From Bretschneidera sinensis (taxonomy: Eukaryota > Streptophyta > Magnoliopsida > Brassicales > Akaniaceae): DNA of 64,000 nucleotides. Positions 45,362-57,738 of this stretch are shown here, in pieces (the first letter of the stretch is position 1; each line of letters starts with the position of its first letter). The DNA lies in the NCBI GenBank assembly GCA_023935145.1, contig CM043700.1, positions 135,938,828 through 136,002,827 on the forward strand. The letters are read 5' to 3'. Position numbers and translations under genes: made by a program. The notes beneath the pieces are model-generated. The model ran no database searches and was not told the origin of the DNA. It was given only the letters and a program-made list of their open reading frames with translations.

Positions 45362-46851
45362 TTGGCCATGAAGGATGAGATGGACTCACTGATGACGAAT
45401 CAGACATGGGAACGAACTGAATTGTCAGAAGGGAAGAAAGCTTTACATAACAAATGGGTGTACAGAGTAACAGAAGAGCATGATGATAGCAAGCGCTACA
45501 AGGCCAGATTAATTATGAAAGGGTTTCAACAGAAAGAGGGTGTTGATTACACATATATTTTCTCTCCAGTTGTGAAGCTAACAACAATCAGGCTAGTACT
45601 GGGAATTGTGGCTGCAGAGAACCTACATCTTAAGCAGTTAGATGTGAAGATAGCATTCCTTCATGGTGATTTGGAGGAGATATTTATATGCACCAGCCAC
45701 TATGATTTGCAGTGCAGGGAAAGAAAAATCAGGTTTGCAAACTGAGAAAGAGTTTGTATGGGTTAAAACAAGCTCCAAGATAATGGTACAAAAAGTTTGA
45801 CAACTTCATGTGTAGCACCGGGTTCACAAGGTGCCAGGCAGACCATTGTTGCTATCTTAAGAGTTTTGACAACTCTTATATCCTATTATTATTGTATGTG
45901 GATGATATGCTCATTGCAGGGTCTAACATTGAAAAGATTAATAATCTCAAGAGGCAGTTGTCAAAACAGTTTGCAATGAAGGATTTGGGTGCTGCAAAAC
46001 AAATCCTAGGTATGAGAATCATTAGAGACAAAGTCAGCAGGACTTTGAAACTTTCACAGACAGAGTATGTGAAGAAGGTTCTCAGTCGATTTAGCATGGA
46101 TAGTGCTAAACCAGTGAGCACACCTTTGACTAGTCATTTTAGACTATCTAAGGATCAATCACCAAAGACAGAGCAGGAACATGACTACATGAGTAAGGTT
46201 CCCTATGCCTCAACTATTGGAAGTCTTATGTACGCCATGGTCTGCACAAGACCGAACATTGCACATGCAGTGGGAGTAGTGAGTAGGTATATGAGTAATC
46301 TGGGAAAACAACATTGGGAGGCAGTCAAATGGATCCTGAGGTATTTGAAAGGCACTTTAGATACATCTCTGTGCTTCACAAGGGCAGGTTTAAAACTGCA
46401 GAGTTTTATGGATGCGGATTTAGCTGGTGATATTGATAGCAGGAAGAGTACTATAGGGATTTTGTATACTCTGGGTGGTACAGTTGTAAGTTGGGCTTCT
46501 AAGTGGTAGAAAATCGTTGCTCTCTCTACTACAGAAGCTGAGTACATAGCTATAACTGAAGTTGGGAAGGAGATGGTTTGGTTACAGGGTCTCTTGGATG
46601 AGTTGAGTAAGAAGAATGAGAGGGGTACTCTACACAGTGATAGTCAGAGTGCTATTTTTCTTGCTAAGAATCCGGTGTTTCATTCCAGGATGAAGCATAC
46701 AAAGTTGAGATATCACTTTATTCGCTCTTTTCTCGATAGTGAACAGTTGGTACTGGAGAAGATTCGTGGAACTGATAATCCAGCAGATATGTTGACTAAG
46801 GGTGTCACTATTGAGAAATTGAAGCTGTGCTCAGCTTCAGTTGGTCTTTAA
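45362..46851 (+). pseudogene. Old copia RT and RNase H
   Basis: RT starts with MKDEMDSLMTNQTWE and RYKARLIMKGFQQKEGVDY. A frameshift near 45675 separates this from YVDDMLIAGSNIEKIN (catalytic YVDD retained) and the RNase H region (DADLAGDIDSRKST, then TTEAEYIAI and SDSQSAIFLAKNP, ending NPADMLTKG). Stops occur near 45780 and at 46507-46509. Inactive. Confidence 0.88.
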
Positions 46852-46948
46852 GCTTAAGGACATGTGAATGAGTTGCGGTGATGGTTGCTTTGTTTGAAAG
46901 TATGTGGTGCTTGGTGTTGGTGATTGGACCAGTCTCCAAGTGGGAGAT

Positions 46949-47300
46949 TGTTAGGCTATGTGTGGAGCCTGGTGGTTTTTTTTTATTTTGTCCAATATGG
47001 TCTTTTCAGCACTGTTTGGTATCTGTTTTATTTTAACCCGGAAATATAAGGGTTTTATCTTATTCTTCTGTGTAAGTGTGTGAGCTGCCTTTGTGAATAC
47101 TGAGAGGGGTGTCTAAAGGTAAGACCTCCTTGTATTGTTCTTCAAGCCATAGTGAAATAACTGCAACTCCGTGGACGTAACCCGAGTTTGGGTGAACCAC
47201 GTAAATCTGTGTGCTGTGTGTTTGTCTTTGATTTATTTCTATTTTATTCTCTATATTCGCATCTCAAGATCTGTAGGGACAGGGTAGTTTAACCTTAACA
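46949..47300 (+). repeat. 3' LTR of the old copia
   Basis: TGTTAGGC...CTTAACA, preceded by polypurine AAGTGGGAGA. About 17 differences from the split 5' LTR. Confidence 0.95.
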
Positions 47301-47707
47301 GAGGATAGTACAGTCGAAACAAAAAGAAGAAGAGTCATTATTTTTGGATATAAATCTTTATTTCACGTGTTGCCTCAAAATTTGTAGAATTAAAAACAAA
47401 CAGAAAGTTGTCAAAAGCACTAAGCAATCGAACTCGCAATAGCATGAAGACGTCAATTTACATAAATGAGCAACATACCAACAATGAGCTACTATAAAGT
47501 GCGAAGCTGGATGCCAATTCCCTGTTTGACTACCCCAAATTGACGAGAAAAGAATATCATCTTAAAAAGTGCAGTTTTGTGTTTATGACATGGTGTCGAA
47601 TCAACAAGAGTATTTCACATGAAAAAAAAATTTAAATAAAACTTGATAGATCAAATAGACATAAGAGTTAAATTTATAAAAATTTAATTTTTAATAATAG
47701 TATTACA
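47301..47707. other. Flanking non-coding sequence
   Basis: Starts with the GAGGA target duplication of the old copia. The end (about 47640-47707) is the left part of a 260-bp tandem repeat unit that continues after the hAT insertion at 57739. No gene. Confidence 0.6.
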
Positions 47708-47856
47708 CAATGTTGTAAAAGGTGGTCTCCGGGCGCGCCCAGAAGCGAGGCCTTTCTGTCGTTGGGCACTCGCCTTTTGCCTTGGGGCGTACGTCGGCGT
47801 ATGCCCAGTAATATTTTTTAAAAAGATTAAAATTTAAGAAAAAAATGCACATCAAA

Positions 47857-47906
47857 GGCTCGAATCCATGGCCTAATGAGTGTAATAGATCTTAACCACT
47901 AAGTTA
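47857..47906 (-). other. tRNA-like pol III boxes inside the hAT element
   Basis: Minus strand: box A-like TAACTTAGTGG (47906-47896) and box B-like GGATTCGAGCC (47867-47857). It may be a SINE or tRNA-derived insertion within the hAT element; limits not defined. Confidence 0.35.
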
Positions 47907-47940
47907 GTGTTCTTGTTGTGACATTATTACACTTTATAAT

Positions 47941-50452
47941 TGTAAGGACCCATCCCGGGTTGGCCACTCCCGAAACGGTGTCATTACATTTTTGAGAATC
48001 CCAGCACGACACATATATGCAATAATAAAAGTAAATAACACAAAAAAAATTTCATCAATCCGATCTTTAAATATTTTATGCGACGTAAAATACATGAATA
48101 TTTACAAATAGATTTTTCATTTCATTTATCTCTTTAGTCTGAGGATGATGACACACACGTGGCCTACAGAAACTGATTTCTTCTGAACTTCAACTCACCA
48201 ATTATTTGCCAAGCCTACTACCTGAAAATCATTGTACAATGAGGAGTAAACTTCACAAGCTCAGTTAATTTAATTTACTAAAAGTATTCCAAAATTCCAT
48301 AAATAGTCCTTTAATATTTAATTTTTTTTTTTCACATAACCTGATGACAACTTTCTACTATCATTACACATGTCATAAGGTTCATTCTCTATCAATATCT
48401 TCTTCTTAATCATTGGTCCACCTTGTTCACCTTAAGACCATCAATTATCTCATAATTACCTCGAAACGAGGTTCACATCATAAAGTCTACCATTTAAATG
48501 GTTCTTATCACTATAAACGTCTCTCTGTAAACTTTATCCATCTATAAATAACTTTACAATCACACACCACACATTAGAATTTCAATAATATTATCATCGT
48601 AACTGTCTCTTTCTGTGAGATTCAATCATCTATAATTATATTCACGATAATACATCACACCTCAGCATTTCAATAATATTTTCATCATAACTGTCTCTTT
48701 CTGTGAGACTCAATCATCTATAATTATATTCACGATAATACATCACACCTCAGCATTTTAATAATATTTTCATCATAACTGTCTCTTTCTGTGAGACTTA
48801 ATCATCCATAATTATATTCACGATAATACATCACACCTCAGCATTTCAATAATGTAGCAATAATTAAAACAGATGCAAATGCATGAATGATTATGATGGG
48901 AACGTCTTCCCACATATCGACAGGTTGTTATTATCTTAGACCAGCTGCTTTCCCGGTTCTTTCATTCTCATTTAGACCGGCTGCCTTCCCTGTTCTTTCA
49001 TTTTTATTAGACCGGTTGCCTTCCCGGTTCTTTCATTTTTATTAGATCGGCTGCCTTCCCGGTTCTTTCATTTTCATTAGACCGGCTGCCTTTCTGGTTC
49101 TTTTCTTTTCATTTAATGTATATACATATGAAAAATGATATCAAATGAACATATGAACAGTAATATAAAAACAACAAAATTTTAAAACAATTAAATTTAC
49201 ATTCCTGATCATTCTCAAATTTATATAACATTTTCTACTAAGACTCTCTCATCCCAAATCACATCAAATCATCCATTAAAACTTATCAAGATTCACTAAA
49301 TTTCATCCCAAATCTTATTAAATCATCCATCAAAGTTTGTTAAGATCCACTAAATTTTATCTCCTCAAAAATTCATATCAAAATCTCAACCATAACTCAT
49401 CAAGAATTTCACTTATCACTTTTATTATTAAATCAACTCATTTTTTTCTAATAATATTTCTTCTCACATAATAATTTTCTACGATTCCAACATTTATACC
49501 ATATCTATCCACCCAAATATTTACCTACCACCCAATCATACTTTAAAAAATTAAATTTAATATTATCACCAAATAATTGATTTTTATTTAGACTACTTAA
49601 AGTAAATCCAACTCACCACGTAGCTCTTAAAGCTACCCGTGGATCACTTCCTTGTCTTTCCCGTTTCTCTCATAAATTCTCCCGGTTGTAAATTGTCAAC
49701 ACCTGACATCATATTTATATAAATTTTCTAATTTATTCTGCAATTCGATATAAACCACACTTTGAAAATTCCCACTTTGACTTCCTGGCAATTTCATAAA
49801 TGTCAGAAATTCAAAAATAAACACTATAATATTACCTTATGCTTTTCTGATAGCTTTTCATGATTCTCTATGAAATTCCATAGAAAATTCCTTTAAAAGT
49901 TTGTTCTTTCAGCATTTCTTTGAACTCCCAAATGTTTTAAGAATACAGATGATTTAAAGGAACTAAACGAAATCTCTTGAGTAAAATTTTACGATTACAT
50001 CTGTTATATATAGGAAAGCTTGGGGCTGAAAACTTCAGTAGTCCCCCTCTTCAAAGATTTCCACAATCTCCACGTTGTGGAGACGTGTGAGGCATTCCCA
50101 AATGCCTTAAGAAATTGGCAGCAAGAGCAGGTATTACACCTGCTGCCCATGCTTTTAATTTCAACGAAATTGGCAGCAGCAGGCATTACTTCTGCTGCCA
50201 ACACTTTTTGAATTTTTTTTTTAGAAAATATTTTTTAAAACCTTTTTTTCTTTTTCCTTCTGGACGTCCCTGGACGTCCAAACCAATTTTTTTTTTTACT
50301 TTTTTTCTTTTAATGACGTCCACATCCCGAATTTTTTTAAAAAGAATTATTTTATTCAATACTTAGTCCTTCACGTAACTATATTATTTAAACTTCATGT
50401 CATATTTATTAAATTACTTCTTTATCCTTACTTTACAAATGCAGGTATTACA
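47941..50452 (-). repeat. 3' LTR of the gypsy element
   Basis: Contains three copies of an 86-bp unit (about 48580-48860; CATAACTGTCTCTTTCTGTG) and five copies of a 35-37-bp unit (48935-49115; AGACCGGCTGCCTTCCCGG). TATA-like CTATATATAAC on the minus strand at about 50013-50003. Confidence 0.93.
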
Positions 50453-50873
50453 ATTCTACCTACCTTACAAAAATTTCGTCCTCGAAATTTCTTTAATTTA
50501 CTCCAGAACAAATATAAATAATACTTCTTCATATTTGTCTTATGTTTTCACGAAATCTCTTCAACATCCTTATTCCACCACCGAACTTTAAACTAGTGAA
50601 ATTATTCTATTACACAGGACTTGCTCTTTTTGTCTAAAATTCTCTCTGGTACTTGTATATAAGCCAAATCTTTCTGAATTTCTATAGCTTAGCTCCAAAT
50701 ATCATGTAACCACTTTCTTAAAAGTGAAACATGCAATACATTATATAAATGTTTTAAATTCTTGAGGCAAATCCAGGTTACTCACAACTAATCCAACTTC
50801 AACAATCTAATAGGATCCCATATACTTCAGATTTAACTTCCTTTTTTTTTTACATCGCAATACACCTTTTCAT

Positions 50874-50875
<2 letters not shown>

Positions 50876-50931
<56 letters not shown>
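50876..50931. repeat. (AT)n microsatellite in gypsy integrase remnant
   Basis: About 28 AT units, interrupting the integrase C-terminal piece after GYWKN (minus strand). Confidence 0.92.
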
Positions 50932-50935
<4 letters not shown>

Positions 50936-53900
50936 TCCAATACCCCAAATCACCTACTTGAAACCTAAGAGATCTCCTTTTATTATTAGCATAGCTATTC
51001 GGTCTACTCTGTGCTACTTTATGGTTTTCTCTAACCAATTTGATCCTTTTAGCTGTTAACTCAATGATTGATGGACCAGATACATTATTCTCTCTCATTT
51101 ATTCCAAATATATAGGAGTTCTACACCTCTTACCATGCAACATCTCAATCGATGCCATCCAATACAAATTTGATACTATGCTTAATGGTGCTCCATATAA
51201 TCTTACAATATCAACTACATCATTCTTCAATCCTTACCACCAGAAATTTCGTCTCCATCCTCTATACATCTTATTATTACTTGATTGCATCAAATCTACA
51301 TCATTATGTGCCTCTCTCCTTATCTCTTTTCTTAACTCTGCATTATTGGAAACACTATTTCTATGTTCCAAGATCAGGCTACCATCATTTCAAATTTTGA
51401 ACTTATATTTCTTTCTAGTAAGCACTCAATGCTAAAAAAAAATTCTATCTCTTCTATCTCTTCATCTATACCTTGCGTCTCTAAAGCATTTTACTATAGA
51501 TGACTGTACAACTATATTCTTTATCCATGATCCTCTATCAGTAATATTCAACTTTATTCTTATCTCTTTTAAATCTATCATCAATTTCATATTAGGACTC
51601 CTCATAATAGTTAAACTTCTTGTAGACTTTCTATTCAATGCATCAGTTATCGCCTTCTCATTTTCTAAATGATATTGAATTGTACAATCGTCGTTACCAA
51701 TCAAATCCATCTACCATCTTTGCCTCAAATTTAACTCTCTCTTAGTAGGTAAGTATGTCAAACTCTTGTAACCCATGAAAATTTCACAAGTGGCTCTATA
51801 CTGATAATGTCTCCAATCTTTAAAGTAAACACTATAACAGTCAATTCTAAGTCATGAGTGTGGAAACTTCTATCATGAATTCCCAATTTCTTAGAAGTAT
51901 GGGCCACAGCTTTTTTATGCTACACATATCACTATACACCACAAATCCTTCATCACTAGAAGGAAAACACCAATATTGGAGTTGTAGTCAATATCTCCTT
52001 TTTAGTAATTAGAAATTTTTCTCACACTTTCCTCACTATACAAATCTCACTTTTTCCCTGATTAGTCTATTCAACCGTATTTTAATAATAAAAATTTCTG
52101 AAAGGACCAGCTAACCCCAAGAAGATTCTAATCTTAGTAACATTAGTTAGTCTCTCCCAACTTAACATTTTCTCTAACTTTTGGTAAATCAACTGCTATC
52201 CATTTCCCGATATTATATTTCCAAGAAAGTTATTTCATTAAATCAACACCCACACTTAGAGAACTTATAACATACCATCTCTTTCTCCTCAAAATCTCCA
52301 ACAAAATTTCTAAATGTTTTACCTGCTCTTCCTTGGTCTTAAGATATACTAAGATGTTATCGATGAACACAATCACAAGATTATCCATAAATGGTTCAAA
52401 TATTTTATTCATCCCGTCCATGAATGTTTCTGAAACATTATTCAATCCAAATGACATCACAAAAAGCTTATGAACATAACGTGTCCTAAAAGCAGTCTTA
52501 GGCACTTCTCCCTTCTCTATCCTCAATTGGTGATAACTCGATCTCAGGTTTATCTTAGTAAACTTTCTCACTCCTTGCAACTGCTCAAATAATTCATTTA
52601 TCCTTGTAAAAGATGTTTGTTCTTATTCAACTATTTGTAGTCTATACCAAATCTTATTGTTCCATCTTTCTTCTTCACAAACACTACATGGCCTCCTTCT
52701 AATGATACACTAAAATCGAATCAATTGTTTATCTAATAACTCTTGGACTTTCAACTCTCTTAACTCAGTGCGTGTCACTTTGTATGGTGCTATTAAATAC
52801 ATGTGATGCTCTTAGTATCATATCAATAGAGAGTTTTATCTCCCTACTTGGAAGCAACCTAGACAACTCATTAAGACTTTCATTAGAATAATTTTTCACC
52901 ATTAAGATTTATTATAACTTCCCATTTTCTTGTTTAGAGTCCATTATATATGTCAAATATTCCTTATGACCCTTTTTCAACCATCTCCTAGTGGTCAGAG
53001 CAAAATGAGATAATTCGAGAGTATCTTATGCTCTCTTTGAAAGTTACACTCCTCATGTCCCTATCGTGAACACTACCTTCCTTCTGGAATAATCAACCCA
53101 AGTGTCAACAACCAATTCATTCTCAAAATTATATTATATTCAAGATAACAAATCAGCTTCAGATTCTCTATCACTGATACGAATCACACCACACTTGTAA
53201 ATATTTATGATTATCACTCTACCTCTAGTGAGAACTTCAACAAAAAATATTTTGCATTAAAAGACTAATACATACTTTAATAGACTTCATATGAATACTT
53301 GATGCAAAAGGATGGGTTACACCAAGATCAGTCGACATTGATATGTCCACCTTCTTTATATACAAAGCACTTCAAATAGAACAATATATGGGATAAATAT
53401 CTTATTGGATTATATCTATGACAAACTTCTGTCTCTCAATCATACATCAAATTACCACTTCCCCTTGATAGCATATTTACTTCCTCTGCTATGACTCCCC
53501 GTTCCCATAATCTGTCTCCCAAATTTAAAGATCCCACTAATAGTGTTTTGAGTTGCAAAAGTAGCAGATCATGCTTGCCTCTGACTCCATACTATAGTTC
53601 ATTGTGACATGGAACGCCTCCTCTGGGTGGTCTCCTACCCTGCACACTCATACGGGTACCACTTCTAGGTTCTTCAAATCTAGACATCTTCTGCCGATTC
53701 CTCCTACCTCTAGTTTCCATCACATCCTTCTCAATCTGGAGTGTTATATTTTCCAACATAACATAATTCGTATGCCTCATGTAAGATGGTTTTGATCAAA
53801 TATTAAAATATAGTTCATCTATGAACCTCTTATACTTCTTCTCCTCTGGGTATACCATTTTCGGTTCAAACCTTGACAAAGCCACAAATCTCCTATCATA

Positions 53901-54645
53901 CTGAGCCACAATCAACCCGTTTGCCTCAAATAAGTAAAACCTCTATCTTGTTGGGCTCTAAAGGTCTAAGGAAAGTATTTATCAAAGAAAACCTCCTCAA
54001 ACCTATTCTAGGTTAAGAGTCTAACAACATCTGCACTTACCCTGGGAAGAATCTCCTCTCATCATTCTAAAGCTTCTCCTTCTAACTTAAACAAAGCAAA
54101 GGCAACCATCTACTTGTCAATCACTGGTAAAATACCAAATAATCTTTCTACATGTTTCTCCCAAAACTTAGGCTTAAAAGAGTTTACAAACGACAAAACA
54201 TTCAACTTAACAATCTCCTTGCATCTCATGCATAACTCATTTTTCCTCTTTTTAAACGTCTAACATTACTAGAGTTACAACAATCCTCAGGCTCTGCTTT
54301 AGCCTACTTATCAAGTCTATGTTATAGATTATCAACTCTATTATCTGTTACCTTTACTTCTCAAAAGCATGTGCAAGAGCTTGTATTATCTCATCTCTTT
54401 CAACTTCAGATTCTCTCACACCTTTACTAATATCAATCCTACTATCAGCACATTTCCTTCTAGGAACCACAGATTCATACTCAACCTCAACTTGTCAAAA
54501 ATATTGGGGCGTACCATGCCCTCTCCAATCCATAACTCTAACTCTAGCGCGTCCACGTGTCATCCTCAGACTATTTAAAATACAATTTATTTTAATCTTC
54601 CACTTTTTAACTTTTTATGCGGTCTACAGAATCATAAAACCTAAT

Positions 54646-54657
54646 GCTCTGATACCG
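54646..54657 (-). other. Primer-binding site of the gypsy element
   Basis: Minus strand CGGTATCAGAGC, one mismatch from the initiator tRNA-Met site. Confidence 0.85.
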
Positions 54658-54661
54658 AAAT

Positions 54662-57363
54662 TGTAACGACCCATCTCGGGTTGGCCACCCTCGAAACGGT
54701 GTCATCACATTTTTGAGAATCCCAGCACGACACATATCTGCAATAGCAAAAGTAAATAACACAAAAAAAAATTTCATCAATCCAATCTTTAAATATTCTA
54801 TACGACGTAAAATGCATGAATATTTACAAATAGATTTTTCATTTTATTTATCTCTTTAGTCTGAGGATGATGACACACACGTGGCTTACAGAAACTAATT
54901 TCTTTTGAACTTCAACTCACCAACTATTTGCCAAGCCTACTACCTGAAAATCATTGTACAATGAAGAGTGAGCTTCACAAGCTCAGGGAGTTTAATTTAC
55001 TAAAAGTATTCCAAAATTCCATAAATTGTCCTTTAATATTAATATTTTATTTTTTTTCACATAATCTGATGACAACTTTCTACTATCATTACACATGTCA
55101 TAAGGTTCATTCTCTATCAATATCTTTTTCTCAATCATTGATCCACATTTTTCACCTTAAGACCATCAATTATCTCATAATTACCTCGTAACGAGGGTCA
55201 CATCATAAAGTCTACCATTTAGATGGTTCTTATCACCATAACTGTCTCTCTGTGAAACTTATCCATCTATAAATAACTTCACAATCACACACCACACATC
55301 ATAATTTCAATAATATTATCATCGTAACTATCTCTTTCTGTGAGATTCAATCATCTATAATTATATTCACGATAATACATCACACCTCAGCATTTCAATA
55401 ATATTTTCATCATAACTGTCTCTTTCTGTGAGACTCAATCATCTATAATTATATTCACGATAATACATCACACCTCAGCATTTCAATAATATTTTCATCA
55501 TAACTGTCTCTTTCTGTGAGACTCAATCATCTATAATTATATTCACGATAATATATCACACCTCAGCATTTCAATAATATTTTCATCATAACTGTCCCTT
55601 TCTGTGAGACTTAATCATCTATAATTATATTCACGATAGTACATCACACCTCAGCATTTCAATAATGCAGCAATAATTAAAACAGATGCAAATGCATGAA
55701 TGATTATGATGGAAACATCTTCCCACCTGTCGACAGGTTGTTATTATCTTAGACCGGCTGCTTTCCCGGTTCTTTCATTCTCATTTAGACCGACTGCCTT
55801 CCCGGTTCTTTCATTTTCATAAGACCAATTGTCTTTCCGGTTCTTTCATTTTTATTAGACCGGCTACCTTCCCGGTTCTTTTATTTTTATTAGACCGACT
55901 GCCTTCTCGGTTCTTTCATTTTTATTAGATCGGCTGCCTTCCCGGTTCTTTCATTTTCATTAGACCGACTGCCTTCCCGGTTCTTTCATTTTCATTAGAC
56001 CGACTGCCTTCCCGGTTCTTTTCTTTTCATTTAATGCATATGCATATGAAAAATGATATCAAATGAACATATAAACAGCAACATAAAAACAACAAAATTT
56101 TAAAACAATTAAATTTGCATTCCTGATCATTCTCGAATTTATATAACATTTTCCACTAAGACTCTCTTATCCCAAATCACATCAAATTATCCATTAAAAC
56201 TTATCAAGATTCACTAAATTTCATCCCAAATCTCATCAAATCATCCATCAAAGTTTGTTAAGATCCACTAAATTTTATCTCCTCAAAAATTCATATCAAA
56301 ATCTCAACCATAACTCATCAAGAATTTCACTTCTAACTTTTATTATTAAATCAACTCATTTTTTTCTAATAATATTTCTTCTCACATAATAATTTTCTAC
56401 GATTCCAACATTTATACCATATTTATCCACCCAAATATTTACCTACCACCCAATCATACTTTAAAAAATTAAATTTGATATTATCACCAAATAATTGATT
56501 TTTATTTAGACTGCTTAAAGTAAATTCAACTCACCACGTAACTCTTAAAGCTACCCGTGGATCACCTCCTTGCCTTTCCCGTTTCTCTCAGAAATTCTTC
56601 CAGTTGTAAATTGTCAACACTTGACATCATATTTATATAAATTTTCTAATTTATTTTGCAATTCGATATAAACCACACACTTTGAAAATTCCCACTTTGA
56701 CTTTCTAGCAATTTTATAAATGTCAGAAATTCAAAAATAAACACTATGATATTACCTTCTGCTTTTCTGATAGCTTTTTATGATTCTCTATGAAATTCCA
56801 CAGAAAATCTCTTCAAAATTTTGCTCTTTCAGCATTTCTTTGAACTCCCAAATGTTTTAAGAATACAGATGATTTAAAGGTACTAAACAAAATCTATTGA
56901 GTAAAATTTTACACTTACATCTGCTATATATAGGAAAGCTTGAGGCTGAAAACTTCAGCAGTCCCCCTCTCCAAAGATTTCCACAATCTCCACATTGTGG
57001 AAACGTATGAGGCATTCCCAAATGCCTTAAGAAATTGGCAGTAGGAGCAGGTATTACACCTGTTGCCCATGCTTTTAATTTCAACGAAATTGGCAGCAGG
57101 CATTACTTCTGCTGCCAACACTTTTTGACTTTTTTTTAGAAAAATATTATTAATTTTTTAAAACTTTTTTTTTCTTTTTCCTTCTAGACGTCAAAATCAT
57201 TTTTTTAATTATTTTCTTTTAATGACGTCCACGTCCCAAATTTTTTTTTCAAAAGAATTATTTTATTCAATACTTAGTCCTTCACGTAACTATATTATTT
57301 AAACTTCATGTCATTTTTATTAAATTACTTCTTTATCCTTACTTTACGAATGCGGGTATTACA
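54662..57363 (-). repeat. 5' LTR of the gypsy element
   Basis: Same structure as 47941-50452 but with four 86-bp units (about 55290-55670) and eight 35-37-bp units (55750-56040). TATA-like CTATATATAGC (minus CTATATATAG) near 56927-56937. Confidence 0.93.
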
Positions 57364-57738
57364 ATAAATATATAGTACATGTTATCTAGTTTAATAATAA
57401 TTATAAACTATTTAATTAATCACTTACAAATTATAACAATATAGAAATATAAGTTATACTTCATATAATTTATATATAAATATATATTAATATTTATAAA
57501 ATTATAATTATCACACTATAGAGAGTTAGTAAAGTATTAAACTTTGATAAAAATTAATTAATTAAAATTAAAATTATTTTATTATTCGAATGAATTAATC
57601 AATATTATATTATTAAAATTTTGAAACGCCCAAAGGATTCAAAAGACTTATGCCCCAACACCTCGGGGCTTACGCCCTAACGTCTTGAGGCAAAATGTCT
57701 CGCCCAACGCCTTCACCTCTTAAAACACTGGTATTACA

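Larger units (their letters stand above)
32329..47300 (+). mobile_element. Old Ty1/copia element, split by a younger Sirevirus
   Basis: Left LTR 32329-32666 continued at 42930-42942 (351 bp in all); right LTR 46949-47300 (352 bp). Perfect 5-bp target duplication GAGGA at 32324-32328 and 47301-47305. PBS-like TGGTATCAAAGC at 42945-42956; polypurine tract AAGTGGGAGA just before 46949. By eye the LTRs differ at about 17 positions, nearly 5 percent. Coding blocks 42980-46851 are in copia order but broken by at least seven stops and a frameshift. Confidence 0.95.
50453..54661 (-). pseudogene. Gypsy internal region, heavily decayed
   Basis: Minus-strand fragments in order: a gag-like basic piece (53780-53592, METRGRRNRQKMSRFEEPR); RT (52580-52230) with FTKINLRSSYHQLRI and FIDNILVY where active enzymes have FIDD; a probable pre-integrase piece (51710-51462, ITDALNRKSTRSL); and an integrase C-terminal piece (51098-50850, RENHKVAQSRPNSYANNKRR and FQVGDLGYW) ending in a TA microsatellite. 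Then a polypurine-like tract beside the LTR. Order RT before integrase fits Ty3/gypsy. Many stops lie between blocks. Confidence 0.85.
47941..57363 (-). mobile_element. Ty3/gypsy retrotransposon with very long LTRs
   Basis: LTRs 47941-50452 (2,512 bp, the 3' LTR on the minus strand) and 54662-57363 (2,702 bp). Minus-strand LTRs start TGTAATACC and end GTCGTTACA or GTCCTTACA. PBS CGGTATCAGAGC (minus; 54657-54646) lies four bases inside the 5' LTR. Interior only about 4.2 kb and decayed. Flanking ATAAT (47936-47940) and ATAAA (57364-57368) match 4 of 5. Inserted into the hAT element. Confidence 0.93.
47708..57730. mobile_element. Non-autonomous hAT element (about 600 bp) holding a gypsy insertion
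   Basis: Ends CAATGTTGTAAAAGGTGG (left) and, reversed, CAGTGTTTTAAGAGGTGAAG (right) are inverted repeats of the CAGTGTT type. An 8-bp duplication GTATTACA flanks both sides (47700-47707 and 57731-57738), as in hAT elements. Own sequence is 47708-47940 and about 57369-57730, rich in GCGCC/GGCG-type motifs. No transposase. A paralogous uninterrupted site lies near 58015-58045. Confidence 0.82.
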
